NCBI GenBank assembly: GCA_026936335.1
Contig: JAPMXV010000022.1
Location: 62,001-126,000, forward strand
DNA length: 64,000 nucleotides
Direction of reading: 5' to 3'
Origin: Mantamonas sphyraenae
Lineage: Eukaryota; CRuMs; Mantamonadidae
Shown: positions 20,058 through 32,200 of the stretch, piece by piece
Layout: each line of letters starts with the position of its first letter
Position numbering within the stretch: position 1 is the first letter of the stretch
Notes under the pieces: generated by a model
The model's database searches: none
What the model was told of the DNA's origin: nothing
What the model saw: the letters and a program-made list of their open reading frames with translations, nothing else
Program-made: the position numbers and the translations under genes

Positions 20058-23000
20058 TCAGAAGAAGCAGTTGCCACGGCCTTCGCCTTGGTTGTAGCCA
20101 ATGGTGTCCATAAACACGGACATCATGCCCTTGGAGCCGGTCTGCGAAGCAAAGATGCCCTTGACGTCGTCGTACTTGAAGCTTGCCACCTTGGCAGGCA
20201 GGTTGATGTCGCCTGCAGACACAACCTCGGTGACATCCGAGGGCCAGGTGACGGGCGGCTTGAGGCCGACGCCGCGCATGGCCACCAACCACGGTTCGGT
20301 GCCCTGGTACACGCCGGTCATGTACTTGGACACAAAGGGCTGGATGGAGTCAAACACCTGCTGGTCAATATCTGCACGCATGGCTGCATGCACGGCCCCG
20401 CTGCTGGCCTGCATGTTGAGCGGGTCCCCAGCACGCGGCGCAGGGTAGTCTCCAGGCGCCCAGATGATCACATACGCACCTGTGCCGGGGAACATGATGT
20501 TGTGCACGGGGCGAGTGATGGCAAAGTAGCCGTATCCGTGGAGGATGCGCACCGTCTTGAACATGGCAAAGTTGAGCAGGTTGTTCTCCAGGGTGAACCA
20601 CTGGTCGGCACGGTGAGCACGGAAGTCCTGCGCTGGGGCCACCACAGCCACGTAGCCACGGTTGGGGTCGGCGCTCTTGAGACTGCAGTTGTAGTATGCG
20701 TCTGCCGCGGGCCAGGTGATGGTGAAGTTGCCCTTGTCGTTGTCCTCGTAGGGGCTGTAGCCCACGCGCTGTTGCTGCAGCTTCGGCATGGAGCCAAACA
20801 CCTGGTTGAGGGTCTTGAGCAGGTCGTCCGTGCTGTACACGTCACCCACCACGTTGATCACGACGCGGTCCACGGGCTGGAACTGTTCGCGCACCCAGCG
20901 CGACACCTCGAGCGGGTTCAGGGAGAACAGGTCGCTGGACGTCACCAATCCAAACCGGTGGTCGTTGAAGTAGCTGCCCAGGGCCTTGCGCAGCATGTAG
21001 TATTCCATCTGCGGCAGCGGCTCGTTCACGGCCTTCATCTGGTCCTCCAGGTCGCCGTACGCACGTGCCGTCTCCCACATCTTGGGCTGGTCAAAGAACG
21101 GGAACATGTGCAGACGCACGGCCTGCAGCACCTGGGGCGCCGCGCTCGCGTACGAAGCCGTGCAGTTCTTCAACTCGGGGAAGTTTACGCACTGCGCACC
21201 CAGCGGCGCGGTGATGGTGGTAAAGTCGGTGCTGCAGCTCATGGACACCGGCACGCTGCCCAGAGCCTTGGCGTAGGTGCTGGCCGTGTAGTCTGTGTAG
21301 TTGCTGTCGCTGTAGTACACGCTGAAGCCTGCAAACTTGCCTGCGTTGAGCACCTCACAGGCGCCCTTGAGCTTGGCAGGCAGGGTGGAGGCACCACCCA
21401 GCGACACAACCTCCATGTACGCCTTGCCGTACGCATCCTTAGGGTTCTTGCCCTTGCCCGACGCATACGGCTTGTGGTTCACCTTGATGCCGTTGTCCAG
21501 CGTGTAGGTGACAATGCCCGTCTCTGCGTCTGTGCTCGATGCCTTGGGTGCCTTGTCCTTCTTGGCTGCCAGCTTGACGAGCTGTCCGTCGGCAGGCATG
21601 CTGGCACTGGCGGCGCTGGAGGCACCCGAGGTGGCAGAGGCGGAGGACGAGGTCAGCGAGGCCAGCGTGAGGCCACCCGCGGCACTGGGCGGGTCGTCGG
21701 CAAGCACCTTCTTGATGACCGACTTGATGGCGTTCTCGTTGATGGTTTTGAGAAAGTCCGGAGAAGAGTCGCGGCCCACGTACACGTTGAGGGAGTACAC
21801 GGGGTTGACGAGCTTGGTGTACGGGTCGCCCTCGGGTCCGATCTCGTACTTGCCCGTGGCGTAGTGCACAAAGCTCAACCACAGGTGCTGTGCCATGGCA
21901 CGCACGTCGCGCATGGTGACGCCGGCGAAGCCCGGGCGCAGGTACTGTTCGCTCATCTTGACCTGCTGCTCCAGATCCTGAAAGACGTAGTTGGGTCCGT
22001 CCATGCCCATGAGCAGCTCGGCCCACAGGGTGCTGTCCATCTTGCCACTGTAAGCAAGCTGCGTGGAAGGCAGCGTGCCCAGGAGGGTGAGGAGCAAACC
22101 GGTGAGGACCCTGTCCGGGCCGTGGCGAGCCAGGCGCCGCAGCTCGACAAGTCCGGTCTCAAAGTCACGTCTCCATGCACTCTGCTGCGGGGCGCCCGGA
22201 GAGGCGGTGGCAAACAGGTGCAGGGTGGTGTTCATCTCGTAGAACGGCTGCACGACGGCGGAGCTCATGTGGCGCGCGAGCTCGGCCTGGTCCAATTGCG
22301 GGTACTCGGCCGAGAGGTGGGAGAGCACCGAGAGCGCGTGCACAAGCGTAAACACGAGGTAATTGGAGCGGCGACGGTGGTCGTTGTAGGTGAACGGCGG
22401 TGCGTTGTAGTCGGTGGTGGCCAACAGGTTGAAGGTGACGCCGTCCATGCCGTCAATCTGCTCCATGGTAAAGGTCTTTGCCGGTTTGGGGGTGCCGATG
22501 GCCACGTTGTCCACGTAGCCGTCGTTGCTCTTGCCCTCGTACACCGTCTTGATGGTCTTTTCCAGCTTGGCGGTGTCTGCAATGTCGCCCACCACCATCA
22601 GTCGCATGCGCTTCGGGTGGTACCATTTGTCATGGTAGGCCTTGGAGTTGGCGCTGCCGTAGTCCATCTCCTTGGGCTTGCCGATAGGGAAGCGCAGCGG
22701 GATGCGCCACTGGCCGCCGCCGTGGTTCTTCAGCATGCGCACGAGTCCCATGAACGCAGTGCTGTTGCGGAAGCGATCCTCACCCTCGACTGCACCCTTC
22801 TCGAGCACCAGGTTGGGCTGGAGGAACTCGGGGCCAAACACCTCGTTCTCGAGGTAGTGCAGCGGGGTGTTGGTTTCGGCTGCCAGCGTGCTGTTTGGCA
22901 TGTCCCAAATCTGGTAGCAGGTGGTGCGCCAGGTGGTGAATGCGTTGAACAATGCTCCCTGGCTCAGCAGAGACCAGATGAGGCCGTTGCGGCCCTGGTG

Positions 23001-23629
23001 GTCGCGGGTCGAGTCGAAAGCACAGTGCTCCACAAAGTGGGCAATGCCCAGCTGGTTGTCGGCCTCGTTGGACGAGCCGGTGTCCACGCACAGGTACGCC
23101 GTCACCTTGCCTTCCTTGTACTGGTTCTTCCAAATCGTATACTTGAACCCGTTGCTGAAGGAACCGGTGATGGCCTTGGGGCTGACCACCTCGACCTTCT
23201 GGTACTCCATGTGGTAGGGAATACTGCGTCGGGACACACATGGACGCGGTCCATGTGTGTGCGTGTGTGTGTGTGACACGTGGAACACAATGGCAGGCGT
23301 GTGTGGGCTGTGTGTGAGCGAGACGGGACGCAAGGAGTAAAAAAGGGTGGGCGGCGGAAGAGAGGGCAAAGCGAAAGCGTCCCACGGGGACGTACCCTTC
23401 CTCTGCAATGAACACAGAGAGCAGCACAAGCACAGCGATGCCCCAAAAGATGGCGCAGCACCACTTGCAGCATCGCAGGCAGCCGTTGTTCTTTCGCTGT
23501 GGCGTGCAGGGCGGGAGAAAACGTCGGGGTCAGCCTCTGAAGAACGATGCAAGATTTGTGGGTTTCGGCAAAACCTCACTTACAGCCAACAGGGCCTGAC
23601 GCTCGTACTGCGTTGCATACTGCGAGTTG

Positions 23630-23662
<33 letters not shown>

Positions 23663-23850
23663 GGGTTGCCCTGCGTAGCATACTGCTGGCCAGCGTTCAT
23701 CGAGTACTGCTGCTGCGGGGCCTGCGCGTACGTGGGGATGCTCTGGTTGGCGTATGCAGCGTTGGCTCCGTTGGACGTGTCAAACGTTTGCATGGGAGTG
23801 CCAGGCGACGTAGGCGGCTCGTATCCGCCGTCTCCTTCCTTGCTCGCCAT
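20058..23850 (-). CDS. Membrane-anchored M16 (pitrilysin/insulinase) metallopeptidase
   Basis: Three exons, complement(20058-23223, 23396-23496, 23584-23850), encode 1177 residues. A 90-residue cytosolic head, rich in Tyr/Gln/Pro with a polyglutamine run, is followed by a Cys-rich basic stop (RCCKWCC) and one transmembrane helix (IFWGIAVLVLLSVFIA), making a type II protein with the enzyme outside the cell or in a lumen. The catalytic half has the inverted zinc motif HFVEH (in LGIAHFVEHCAFDST) and the third ligand region EKGAVEGEDRF. A second, inactive-looking M16 half fills the C-terminus. Several NxT/S sequons fit a secretory location. Bacterial PqqL-like peptidases are the closest architecture I can name. 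Substrate unknown. Confidence 0.85.
23627..23663. repeat. CAG/CTG tract coding polyglutamine
   Basis: About eleven GCT/CAG triplets in the first exon of the M16 peptidase gene encode glutamines in its cytosolic head. Confidence 0.9.
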
Positions 23851-23999
23851 CGCGTTTCGACGGGCGTTGGTGTTTTGGTCTTGGGTCGGTGTGGTTTGCG
23901 CTGCGCAGTGCTGCATGCAGAGGTTTGCGAATGCGACATGGCACTGGGCATGAATGTCCCGTGTCCCGTTTTTGTGTTTGTGTTATTTGTTCCCATTGT

Positions 24000-26047
24000 T
24001 CACGCCTCCACATCCAGCGGCAGGCCGACCAGGTGCTGGACGTCAGCCGAACGCTCGATGGCCTGCAACTGGGTGACGATTTCGCCAAAGGTGGGTCGCT
24101 CCTGGGCAGTTCGCTCCAGCAAGCTTGGATGAGATGGACGACAGACATGGGACAGCATTCGGGGCTGATGAGCGGGAGGCGTGGACGCAGGGTGGCCGAA
24201 CCTTGCATCATCACCTGGATCACCTGCGCCTCGTCCAGCTCCTGGTGTGGAGGACGACGAGTCACCAGTTCGTTCAGAAGGATGCCAAAGGCGTAGACGT
24301 CGGAAGGACGCGTGCACTCTGAACCACGCACAACCTCGGGTGCCATGTACACGGCTGTACCGCACGCACGGTCCTCGTCTTTGTCACGTAGTGCCTCGTC
24401 GTCGCCTCCATGTGCCTGCACACCAGAGCCATGCTTATTCACAGCTTTGTCCTTGCCGTTGTGTGTGTGTGCCATCAGTGGCATGCCGTCTTCGTCCAAC
24501 GGCGGGGCAACACTGGCCATACTAAAGTCGGCGAGTTTGCAGGCGCCGCGTGCGTCTACGAGGACGTTGCTGGCTTTTAGGTCACGATGGAGCATGCCGA
24601 GGCTGTGAAGATAGGCCATGCCACGTGCGATGCCCTTGGCGGCACTAAACACAAAGGACCAGTTGTAGACGGGCAGCTGGTCGTACAGGGTCGTGCCCAG
24701 ACCCGCACGCCGGTGGATGGCAGTTTCCAGGGAACACAGGCACAGTTCCATGCCAATGCCCAGGTAGGGGAGATTGACAAGGGCACCGTAGAACATGACC
24801 ACGTTTGGATGGCGAGCGCGATTGAGCAGCGTCAGTTCGTCCCGGTACATACGCAGCAACGAGTCTTCCAACACGCCCCCCTTGTCCACCTCAAACTGCT
24901 TCAGGGCCATTTCCGTGCCATTCCACTCTGCCCGCATGACAACGGCATAGGCGCCCTGGCCGATGTGTTCGTGCACCAGCAGGTCGTCCACACGCAGCAC
25001 GGTGATCTTTCGCGTGCGCAGCTGAGCACGCAGCTCCTCGCTGGCCTCATCAAACTGCGCCTGGCTCATGCCCTGGTCAAAGTCAAACACCAGCGACGTG
25101 GCATCGCCCCAGGACACCATGTGTGTGTTGTCCGACGACGACGTCCCAGCCCCTTGCTGCTGCTGCTGGTGCTCACGCCGTGCCGTACGCCCTCCCAACA
25201 GTGGGTTGGTCTCACGCAGCAGGTTGAGATACGCCAAATCGATGAGTTTGCTGTCGTAGCGAAGGGTGAAAAACACGGCGGGGCCGTACGTGAGCTCAAA
25301 GGTGAGGTCCCCCAAAAAGTTCCAACAATCGCCACGGCCCGGGTTGTTGGTCAGTTGCACAGCAATGGTAACCACGCCCATGGTAAACACAATGAGTTGC
25401 ACGGTACACAGCACCAGAATACTTTGCCGCGGTTGGAAGCCGCTACGGCGACCGGCACCGCGCAGGACGGCGGGGCCCACAAGCACCACCAGCATGGCCA
25501 GCGCATATACAATGTAAAAGACAAGGTAATAAATGAGACGAGGGGTTGCTGTGGTGGACGCAGCCTCGACAATGGCCTCGGATAGGGCGAGGAGGAGGGA
25601 AAAGGGCAGGGCAACACGTGTGCTTCGGCGAATGCCCACCTCTTCCACGTTAAAGGTAAAGATACAGATGATGAGGGTGAGGGTAATAAAGTGCTCGAGG
25701 GCGTGGTGGACCACTCGCAGGACAGCGCCCCAAACGGTGGGACGGTCGAGGAGGAGGGAGAGGGAGTAGAAGAAGAGGATGAAGTAGTCGAGCACAAGCA
25801 ACTGCAGAAGGTGGAAATACATGGGAATGATGCGGGATTCGCTGGCTGCGTTCTCCGCCTGACGAATGGCATCGGAAAGGGTGGTGCTGAAGAAGCTCTC
25901 CTTGTGCTGGCGCTGCGAGTACTGCGTCAGCTTGAAGATGAGGTACAGGCACACCAGCAACATGATGGAGCTCAGCACGGCGCTAGGCGTGGTGGAGTCT
26001 GTAAACAGGGTGCACTCCACCCAATTGTGTGTGTGCCCAACGGTCAT
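24000..26047 (-). CDS. Multipass membrane receptor-like TKL protein kinase (apparent frameshift)
   Basis: The N-terminal half (about 320 residues) has six or seven hydrophobic spans, among them LSSIMLLVCLYLIFKL, FHLLQLLVLDYFILFFY, LITLTLIICIFTF-like and YYLVFYIVYALAMLVVL. The C-terminal half is a tyrosine-kinase-like kinase: GQGAYAVV loop, VAIK lysine in MALKQF, HRDLKASNVL catalytic loop, MAPEVV, and RPRLP...LIQACW. The metal-binding DFG is DFS (LADFSMAS), so Ser replaces Gly. The frame breaks just after LIQACW: one extra base at about 24116 would restore ERTAQERPTFGEIVTQL to the stop at 24000. A 50-bp intron could also join the frames but would delete conserved helices. The ligand is unknown. 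Head-to-head with MON1. Confidence 0.75.
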
Positions 26048-26116
26048 TGTGGCCGGACGCAGACGAGAGAGAAGGAACAGCGCTGGCAGCGACGGCGCCG
26101 ACAAGACTTTCCCCCC

Positions 26117-27949
26117 ATGGCGTCGACACTGGACCTGGAGGAACCGGCAAGCAACAGCATCCCAGGCGGAGGCGAGGAGGTTGTGGACGGCGATGGAGTG
26201 GAGGAGAGTAGGAACGGGACAGTGGGTGAAGCGGGAGAGGAGGACGAGGAAGACGAGGAAGACGAGGAGGAGGAAGAGCTTGCTGAAGCGGATGTGTTGG
26301 ACCAAGGCGACGGGATCGTGGAGATTGGGCGCAGCTCCTCGGTGATTGTATCGGACACCGAGGGCGATGGTGGCACACGGTCGCACAGCAACAGCGTGGC
26401 GTCGTCCACGGTGCAGGAGGACGGAAGCGGGTCGGAATTTGGTAAGGGAGGGACGAGGAGGAACACAGGCCACGGATGAACGTGTGCGAGAGCGCTGTGT
26501 GTGTGTGTCTGTGTCTGTGTCTGAGAGGAGACACATGTGTGTGTGTGTGTATGCGTGAGGGAGGAGGCTGGTGCACCCAATAGGAAGGATGTATGGGGAG
26601 GGAGACCGGGTGGGAGAGGGCTGACGCGTGGTTGGGTGCAAATTTGGACAGAGTTGCCGCTGTTTGTGGTGCTGCGCAACAAGTACCAGGACCTGGACTC
26701 GACATCCAAGGAGTGGCAGAATCTGGAGAAGCACGTGTTCATCCTGAGCAACGCAGGGAAGCCTGTATACACGCGGCACGGGAACGAAGGGGACCTGAGT
26801 GCGTTCATGTGTGTGATCCAGGCCATCATCTCGTTTGTGGAGGACACCAATGATGTGGTACGGCATCTGGTTGCAGGCAAACACCGCTTTGTGTTTGGCA
26901 TCAAGGGACCTCTCTTTATGGCCGCTGTGGCCTCCACAGGCGAGCCGGTACAGCAGCTGGAGAGGCAACTGGACGACGTTCACAAGCAAATCTACAGCGT
27001 GTTGACCGCGTCTGTGGATCGGATCTTTGAGCGGAATGCGACGTTTGACGTGCGGCGGCTGCTGGGCGGTTCGGATCGGTTCCTGGACTCGCTGTTGTAC
27101 GACGAGGAACGGTGTGCACGTTATCTGCTGGAAGCGTTCCAGTGCATGCGACTGGAGAGCAACACACGCAGCGCAATCGGCAACATTATTCAGAAAAGCA
27201 GTGCGGCAGGGGATCTCATGTACGGCCTGCTGTGCCACGGTCACCTGGTGGTCAACGCCGTGCGGCACAAGCGACACAAGCTGCAGGCAGGCGACGTGCA
27301 TTTGATCACCAACTTTGTGACGGCGTCGACGAGCTTCCGGGGCAACGAGACGTGGACGCCCATCTGCCTGCCACACTTCAACAACAAGGGCTTCCTTCAC
27401 GCGTACATCTGCTACGTGGACCCTGAAGTGTGTCCCGAGCTGTACTTGCTGCTTCTGAGCACAAAGCCAGACCAGATCATGGAGGTGGCGGAAAGCAAGA
27501 CGGCGATTGTGGAGCAGCTGCAGGAAAGCGGATCGATCCAGGCCATTGCGGACGCAGTGTCGCGACAGGCGTACAGCGTGCGCTCGGTCAGCGAGGAGCT
27601 GTTGCATTTCATGTACAAGAACCAGGGCACGAGCCAGTTTACAATGTCGAGGTACGAGGCCCCATACGACAAGGACGAGGAGGCGGCGACGACGCTGTTT
27701 CGCAAGTATCAGAACCTGCGCAGTTGGATGTACGGCAAGCAGAAGGACGTACAAGAGGCACACAAGATCTGCTTCAGGGTGACAGACACGGAATCCATGC
27801 TGGGTTGGGTCACCAACGGCTTTGAGCTGTACGCCACATTTGGGCCGCTCGTGGGCAAGCAGGTGGCCATTGCCGCGTGCAACCGATTGCTCAGGTGGAT
27901 CAAGAGGGAAGAGGACGATCTGTTTGTGAAGCAGTTTGGGTCGTGGTGA
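26117..27949 (+). CDS. MON1: MON1, subunit of the Mon1-Ccz1 Rab7 exchange factor
   Basis: Two exons, 26117-26441 and 26652-27949, encode 540 residues. An acidic disordered head of about 108 residues precedes three longin-type domains. Family anchors are KEWQNLEKHVFILSNAGKP, DLSAFMCVIQAIISFVED, GIKGPLFMAAVASTGEP, GLLCHGHLVVNAVRHKRH, ETWTPICLPHFNNKGFLHAY and the final FELYATFGPLVGK. With Ccz1, MON1 loads Rab7 on late endosomes and autophagosomes. The intron lies just before the first longin domain. The frame runs straight to the stop with no damage. Confidence 0.93.
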
Positions 27950-28030
27950 AGGGGAAGGGATGGCGCGAGATGCTTGCGCGATGTGGGAGGCAGCAAAAAC
28001 AAGGAGTTCCATCTGCTCACTGCACCTGCA

Positions 28031-29179
28031 ATGTCGTCCAGGCCTCTTGCTGCGCTGCCGTGGTTGTGTCTCGCGTTGTTGGTGGTGATGTTGGCGTGTG
28101 GAGTGGCCGGTGGGGAGCTGGGCGAGGAGCCCAAGTACACAGTGTCCATCTACAAGAAGGCCACCGAGCTTCCCAAGATCCCAAATGCCAAGATTGTGTC
28201 CATGTCCAACAAGCGGGGCAAACGCTATCGCTGTCTGGTGCCGCCTCCCATCGAGGAGTACGCCGAATACGTGGAGCAGGAACAGGTGGCTGCCAGCGAG
28301 AGCGTGGAGAGCATCCTGGCCAGGATGGCCAAGACATGCTATTATAGGGTAAGCACACCAGGGCCGGCTGTTGGGAGATGCTGTTGGCAAGACGGCGACG
28401 CTGTGAGAAGCCAGACGCATGCAGTAGAAGCGTGTACACATGGGAGGTCGCTGCGGCGAAATGTGGGCGTGGGAGCAGAGTGGAAATTTGCAGAGGCCGG
28501 AATGGCGTCATCAGGAAAACTGACCCGGCCGAAAAACGTTGCCCTCCACACGCAGATTGAGGGATGGTGGACGTACGAGCTGTGCATCAACAAGGGAGTG
28601 CGACAGTTCCATGAACAGCAGGCAGAGTTTATGCTTGGCCGAGTGGTCAGCAACAAGGGCGGGCAACCTGCGGACGGGGCGAGCAGCAGCGCAGGCGGAG
28701 GGGCCAAACGGCCGCGCAAGCCACGCAAGACACACTATGTGCAATCGTACGACGGAGGACAAGACTGCGACATGACAGGCAAGCCGAGGCAGGTGGAGGT
28801 GCACTACAAGTGCGACCCGGACAAGCCGAGCTCGATTGTCAGCATCACCGAGCCGGCGACGTGCCAGTACGTGTTGACCTTTGTGACACCCGAGCTGTGT
28901 AAACACCCGGACTATGCGGTGCAGGAAACGCCTGCACAGACCATTGTGTGTGTGCCTGTGGCCAGCGAGACAGCCGCAGCGACCAAACAGGAGAGCGGAG
29001 CAGCTGTGGCCAAGAAGAAGAAGGCAAGCGCCTCTGCCGCTGCCGCCGATGAGGCCCAGGTGCACATTGACGACGACGACGTGGATGCAGCGATGGGTGA
29101 GGACGACGACGATGTGGATTTGGGAGTGGGTGTGGACGACGACGTCGACGACGACGATCACATGCATGATGAACTCTGA
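28031..29179 (+). CDS. OS9: OS-9 family ERAD lectin with C-terminal HDEL
   Basis: Two exons, 28031-28348 and 28556-29179, encode 313 residues. A signal peptide (LPWLCLALLVVMLACGVAGG) leads to the mannose-6-phosphate-receptor-homology domain: YRCLVPP, then CYYR|IEGWWTYELC with the family WW pair, THYVQSYDGGQDCDMTGKPR, EVHYKCDPD and CQYVLTFVTPELC. The Gln, Arg, Glu and Tyr positions used for glycan binding in OS-9 appear to be kept (VRQFHEQQ; GKPRQVEV; YVLTF). OS-9 reads trimmed glycans and hands misfolded proteins to the Hrd1 ligase. The C-terminus is very acidic and ends in HDEL, an ER retrieval signal also present in yeast Yos9. A duplicated copy of the last codons follows the stop. Confidence 0.92.
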   Translation: MSSRPLAALPWLCLALLVVMLACGVAGGELGEEPKYTVSIYKKATELPKIPNAKIVSMSNKRGKRYRCLVPPPIEEYAEYVEQEQVAASESVESILARMAKTCYYRVSTPGPAVGRCCWQDGDAVRSQTHAVEACTHGRSLRRNVGVGAEWKFAEAGMASSGKLTRPKNVALHTQIEGWWTYELCINKGVRQFHEQQAEFMLGRVVSNKGGQPADGASSSAGGGAKRPRKPRKTHYVQSYDGGQDCDMTGKPRQVEVHYKCDPDKPSSIVSITEPATCQYVLTFVTPELCKHPDYAVQETPAQTIVCVPVASETAAATKQESGAAVAKKKKASASAAAADEAQVHIDDDDVDAAMGEDDDDVDLGVGVDDDVDDDDHMHDEL

Positions 29180-29234
29180 TGTGATGAACTCTGATGATTG
29201 ATGAAATTGTGGATTGATGTACGTAAACTCCAGT

Positions 29235-32200
29235 TTAGTTTGCTGCGCCTCCCTGCCTGCGCAGCTCACGCTGTCTCTTTCGCTCCTCCAGTTGCCGTTT
29301 GCGTTCCTCCAGCTGTGCTTTCTTTGCGGCATTCTTTGCACGCACTGCATCCAGGGTCATTCCTGCGTCACTTGCGTTTGAGCCTGCTCGCGAACGAGTG
29401 CGAGGTGACGCTTCGCCCAGATCACTCTGCGATGCATTGCTGGCCGTACGTGCCTGTCGAGTCGCCAACAGGTTGCGCACTGCCAAGGAGGAGGCCTCCC
29501 CTTCCTCTCCTGTGTCGCCCGGTGCAGATGCATTGCTGGCCGTGCGTGCCTGGCGCGTAGCAAGCAGATTCGCAACCGTCAGCGGTTGCGCAGCGTTGTT
29601 GTCGCTACTGTCGTCGTCACCCACTTGGATGTTTGGCACTACAGCTGCGTCACTGTCGCTGCTTGTGCTTGTGCTTGTGCTGGTGCTGGTGCTGGTGCTG
29701 GTTGTCGCCGTCACATCGGCCGTCTGTTGCTGCGCTGCAGCGGCTGCTTCCTCGGCTGCCTGAAGCGAGTCTTGCAACTGTGTGATCTGGTCGACCAGCG
29801 CGTTGCGTTCCTCCTCCCATTCTTGTTCGTCGCTGCCGTGCTGAGCCACGCGTGTGTCCAGAGACGCCACCTTGTCTTCCAACGCCTGCTTTTCGGTCTG
29901 CCATTGCGCCTGTGCGGTCTCGTGTGCGGTGGCCTGCAATTCAAGCTGTTCTTGCACATGTTTCAACATCGCTCGCACCTCGTCCAGCGCTTCTTGCTGC
30001 TGTTGCTGCCCTGCCTCCGCTGCCTCTGCAACCGCTGCTCCTTGCTCCTCCTCCATCGCCTCCAGTGCCTCGGACATCACCTGCAGCTCTGCCGCGTGCT
30101 CTTCCTCCATCGCCGCAATCCGTGCCAGCAGATCCTCCACCTCTTGGCTCTTGTCGGCGACTGGAGGTGCGGTAGCAGCCGAGGCTTCAGCCAACGATGC
30201 TGCGGCGGTTGCTGCCTGAGCTTCCTCTGCCGCTGCAATTGCCGCTGCTTGTGCCGTTGCCACTTCGTTGGCCGCTCGTGCCGCGTGTTCCTTCAACACA
30301 TTGACTTCCTCTTGCAACGCGTCGATCTTGCCTTGGCGCACCTCGGATTCCGTCATGGCCTCCTTGCAGCTCTGTTCCAACTCCACAATGGCCTTGTCAC
30401 GCACCAAGCGCCCTTCTTCCAAACGAGCAACCACTTCCTGCGCTTCTGCTGCCTTGTTCTCTGCTGCCTCCACCGCGCTACGCAGTCCCTCCATCTCTTC
30501 GCGCATGGCATCTGCATCCACCTCCATGGCCTCCCGTTCGGCTTGCATGTTGCCCTGCATCTCCTCCAGTTGGGCTTGCACGCTTGCAAGCTCCTTTTCC
30601 AAAGCCCGTTCGCGATCTTTGGCCTCGGCATTGGCTGCACTCAGCGCCGCACGCGTCTCCTCCAGCTGCGCCGTCACCTTTTCCACTTCACTGCCCTTCT
30701 CCTGGCTGGCTGCCAGTGTGGTTGTAAGCTCTTCCACGTGCTGCTTTGCCTCCTCCAGCTCTGCGGCCATCTGGTCCATTTGCTCCACCAGCACCTCTGT
30801 TTCCGCCTCGTGCTCCGCGTTCTGCGACTCCAGAGCCGCCTCCAGATTGCCCACCTCGGTTTGAAGGGTGCTCACAAGCTGCGAGTCTGCCTTGGACGAC
30901 TCCACACTCGCCTCGGTCAGCTGTGCTTGCAGTGTGTTGATCTGCGCACGCTGCGTGTCGATTGTCTCTTGCGCCTGTGCCAGCTCCTTTTGCACCTCGT
31001 CCAACACTTGCACCTTGCCCTCCAGTGTGCTGATGTGCGACCGTGCCTCTTCCAGCTCGTTGTTCACTCCATCCAGAGCTGCGTTTGCCTCGCCCAACGC
31101 GGTCGCACGCGCTTCTGCCTCTGCCTGTGCTTCTGCAACCAACCCTTGCTGTCGTTCCACCTCGGCTGCCTGTTCTTGCCGTGCTTTTGTCACTGTGTGC
31201 TCCGCTGCAGCTACACTTGCCTCCAGCGACGCCTTTTCCGCCGCCCACCGTTCACGCTCCTCCTCCGCCTCGTCTTGTGCCATCTGAAGCTTCATCTCCA
31301 GTGCGTCCTTTTCACGTTCCAGCGCATCGCGCAACTCGTCCGTCTCCGCCGCAGCTTGTGTGTTCAGGGCAGCCTTGCGTGCTTCGGCCTCCGCCACCTT
31401 GAGTTTCGCCTGCAGCTGTGCGTTCTGAAGCTTCAGGCTTTCCTTGGCTTCCAGTGCTTCCGCACGCTCTGTGCTTGCCCTTTCCACTGCCGCGTCCATT
31501 TCGTCCAGCGACTCCTGTGTTTCCCGCACGCGTCAGTTTGTGCCCTTTTGCACAAAATCGAGCTCCGATCTTTCATCCGAGAGGGTTGCTGCCTCTTTTG
31601 AGCGCCCAAACACGGCCACGGCGTCGACGTACACACCCTCCATCGCACCCAGCTTACCGACATGAGGTCCAGTTCCTGTTTGTGCATCTGCTCCATGGTT
31701 TCCATCTCTGCTTGGGTCTCCTTGAGCTGTTGGAAGGTCTGTTCCTGGAGAGCAAGATGCTCCTGCTTGTCAGCCTGCAGGCCCGCCACCAGGCTCTGCA
31801 GGCGCTCCTGCTCCCGTGCCATCCCGTGCATGTCCTGAGTTTGGCTCTTGAGCTCGCGCACCTCGCGTTCCAACCGCTGCACCTGGCTGGTCAGCTCGTC
31901 GTTGCTGGCCACCAGTTCCTTCTCCCTGCTTTGCGCCGCTTCCAGCTTGGCTGTCACGTTCTTCAGCTTTGCGTCGCTCACCACAGTGCTTCCGGCTCGG
32001 CTGCGGCTCGGCATGCGCCCTCCATGTGCTGACAGCGTGTTGGTGGTGCTGCTCGCCGTGCTCGTCGTCGTCCTTGCAGCAGACGTCGTTGTCGAGCGTG
32101 AGTTGCTCGGCTTTGCCGTCACCTCGGCTCCGCCTCCGCCGTCCAGGGCCAGGAACTTGGCCTGTGTGCATTTGTGCAAGAGGGACCGTGTGTGAGGAGG

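Noticed and set aside
19515-23276. Plus-strand open frame of 1253 codons opposite the M16 peptidase
   Set aside because: His/Val/Gly-rich shadow of a GC-rich gene; no start context, no domain, and the opposite strand carries an unmistakable M16 protein.
23780-28441. Minus-strand open frame of 1553 codons spanning the kinase and the MON1 gene
   Set aside because: Only the kinase part is coding. The rest lies antisense to MON1 exons and OS-9 and has no recognisable protein features.
29586-31601. Plus-strand 671-codon Leu/Cys/His-rich frame
   Set aside because: Antisense of the coiled-coil gene; heptad codons on one strand produce Leu/Cys-rich frames on the other.
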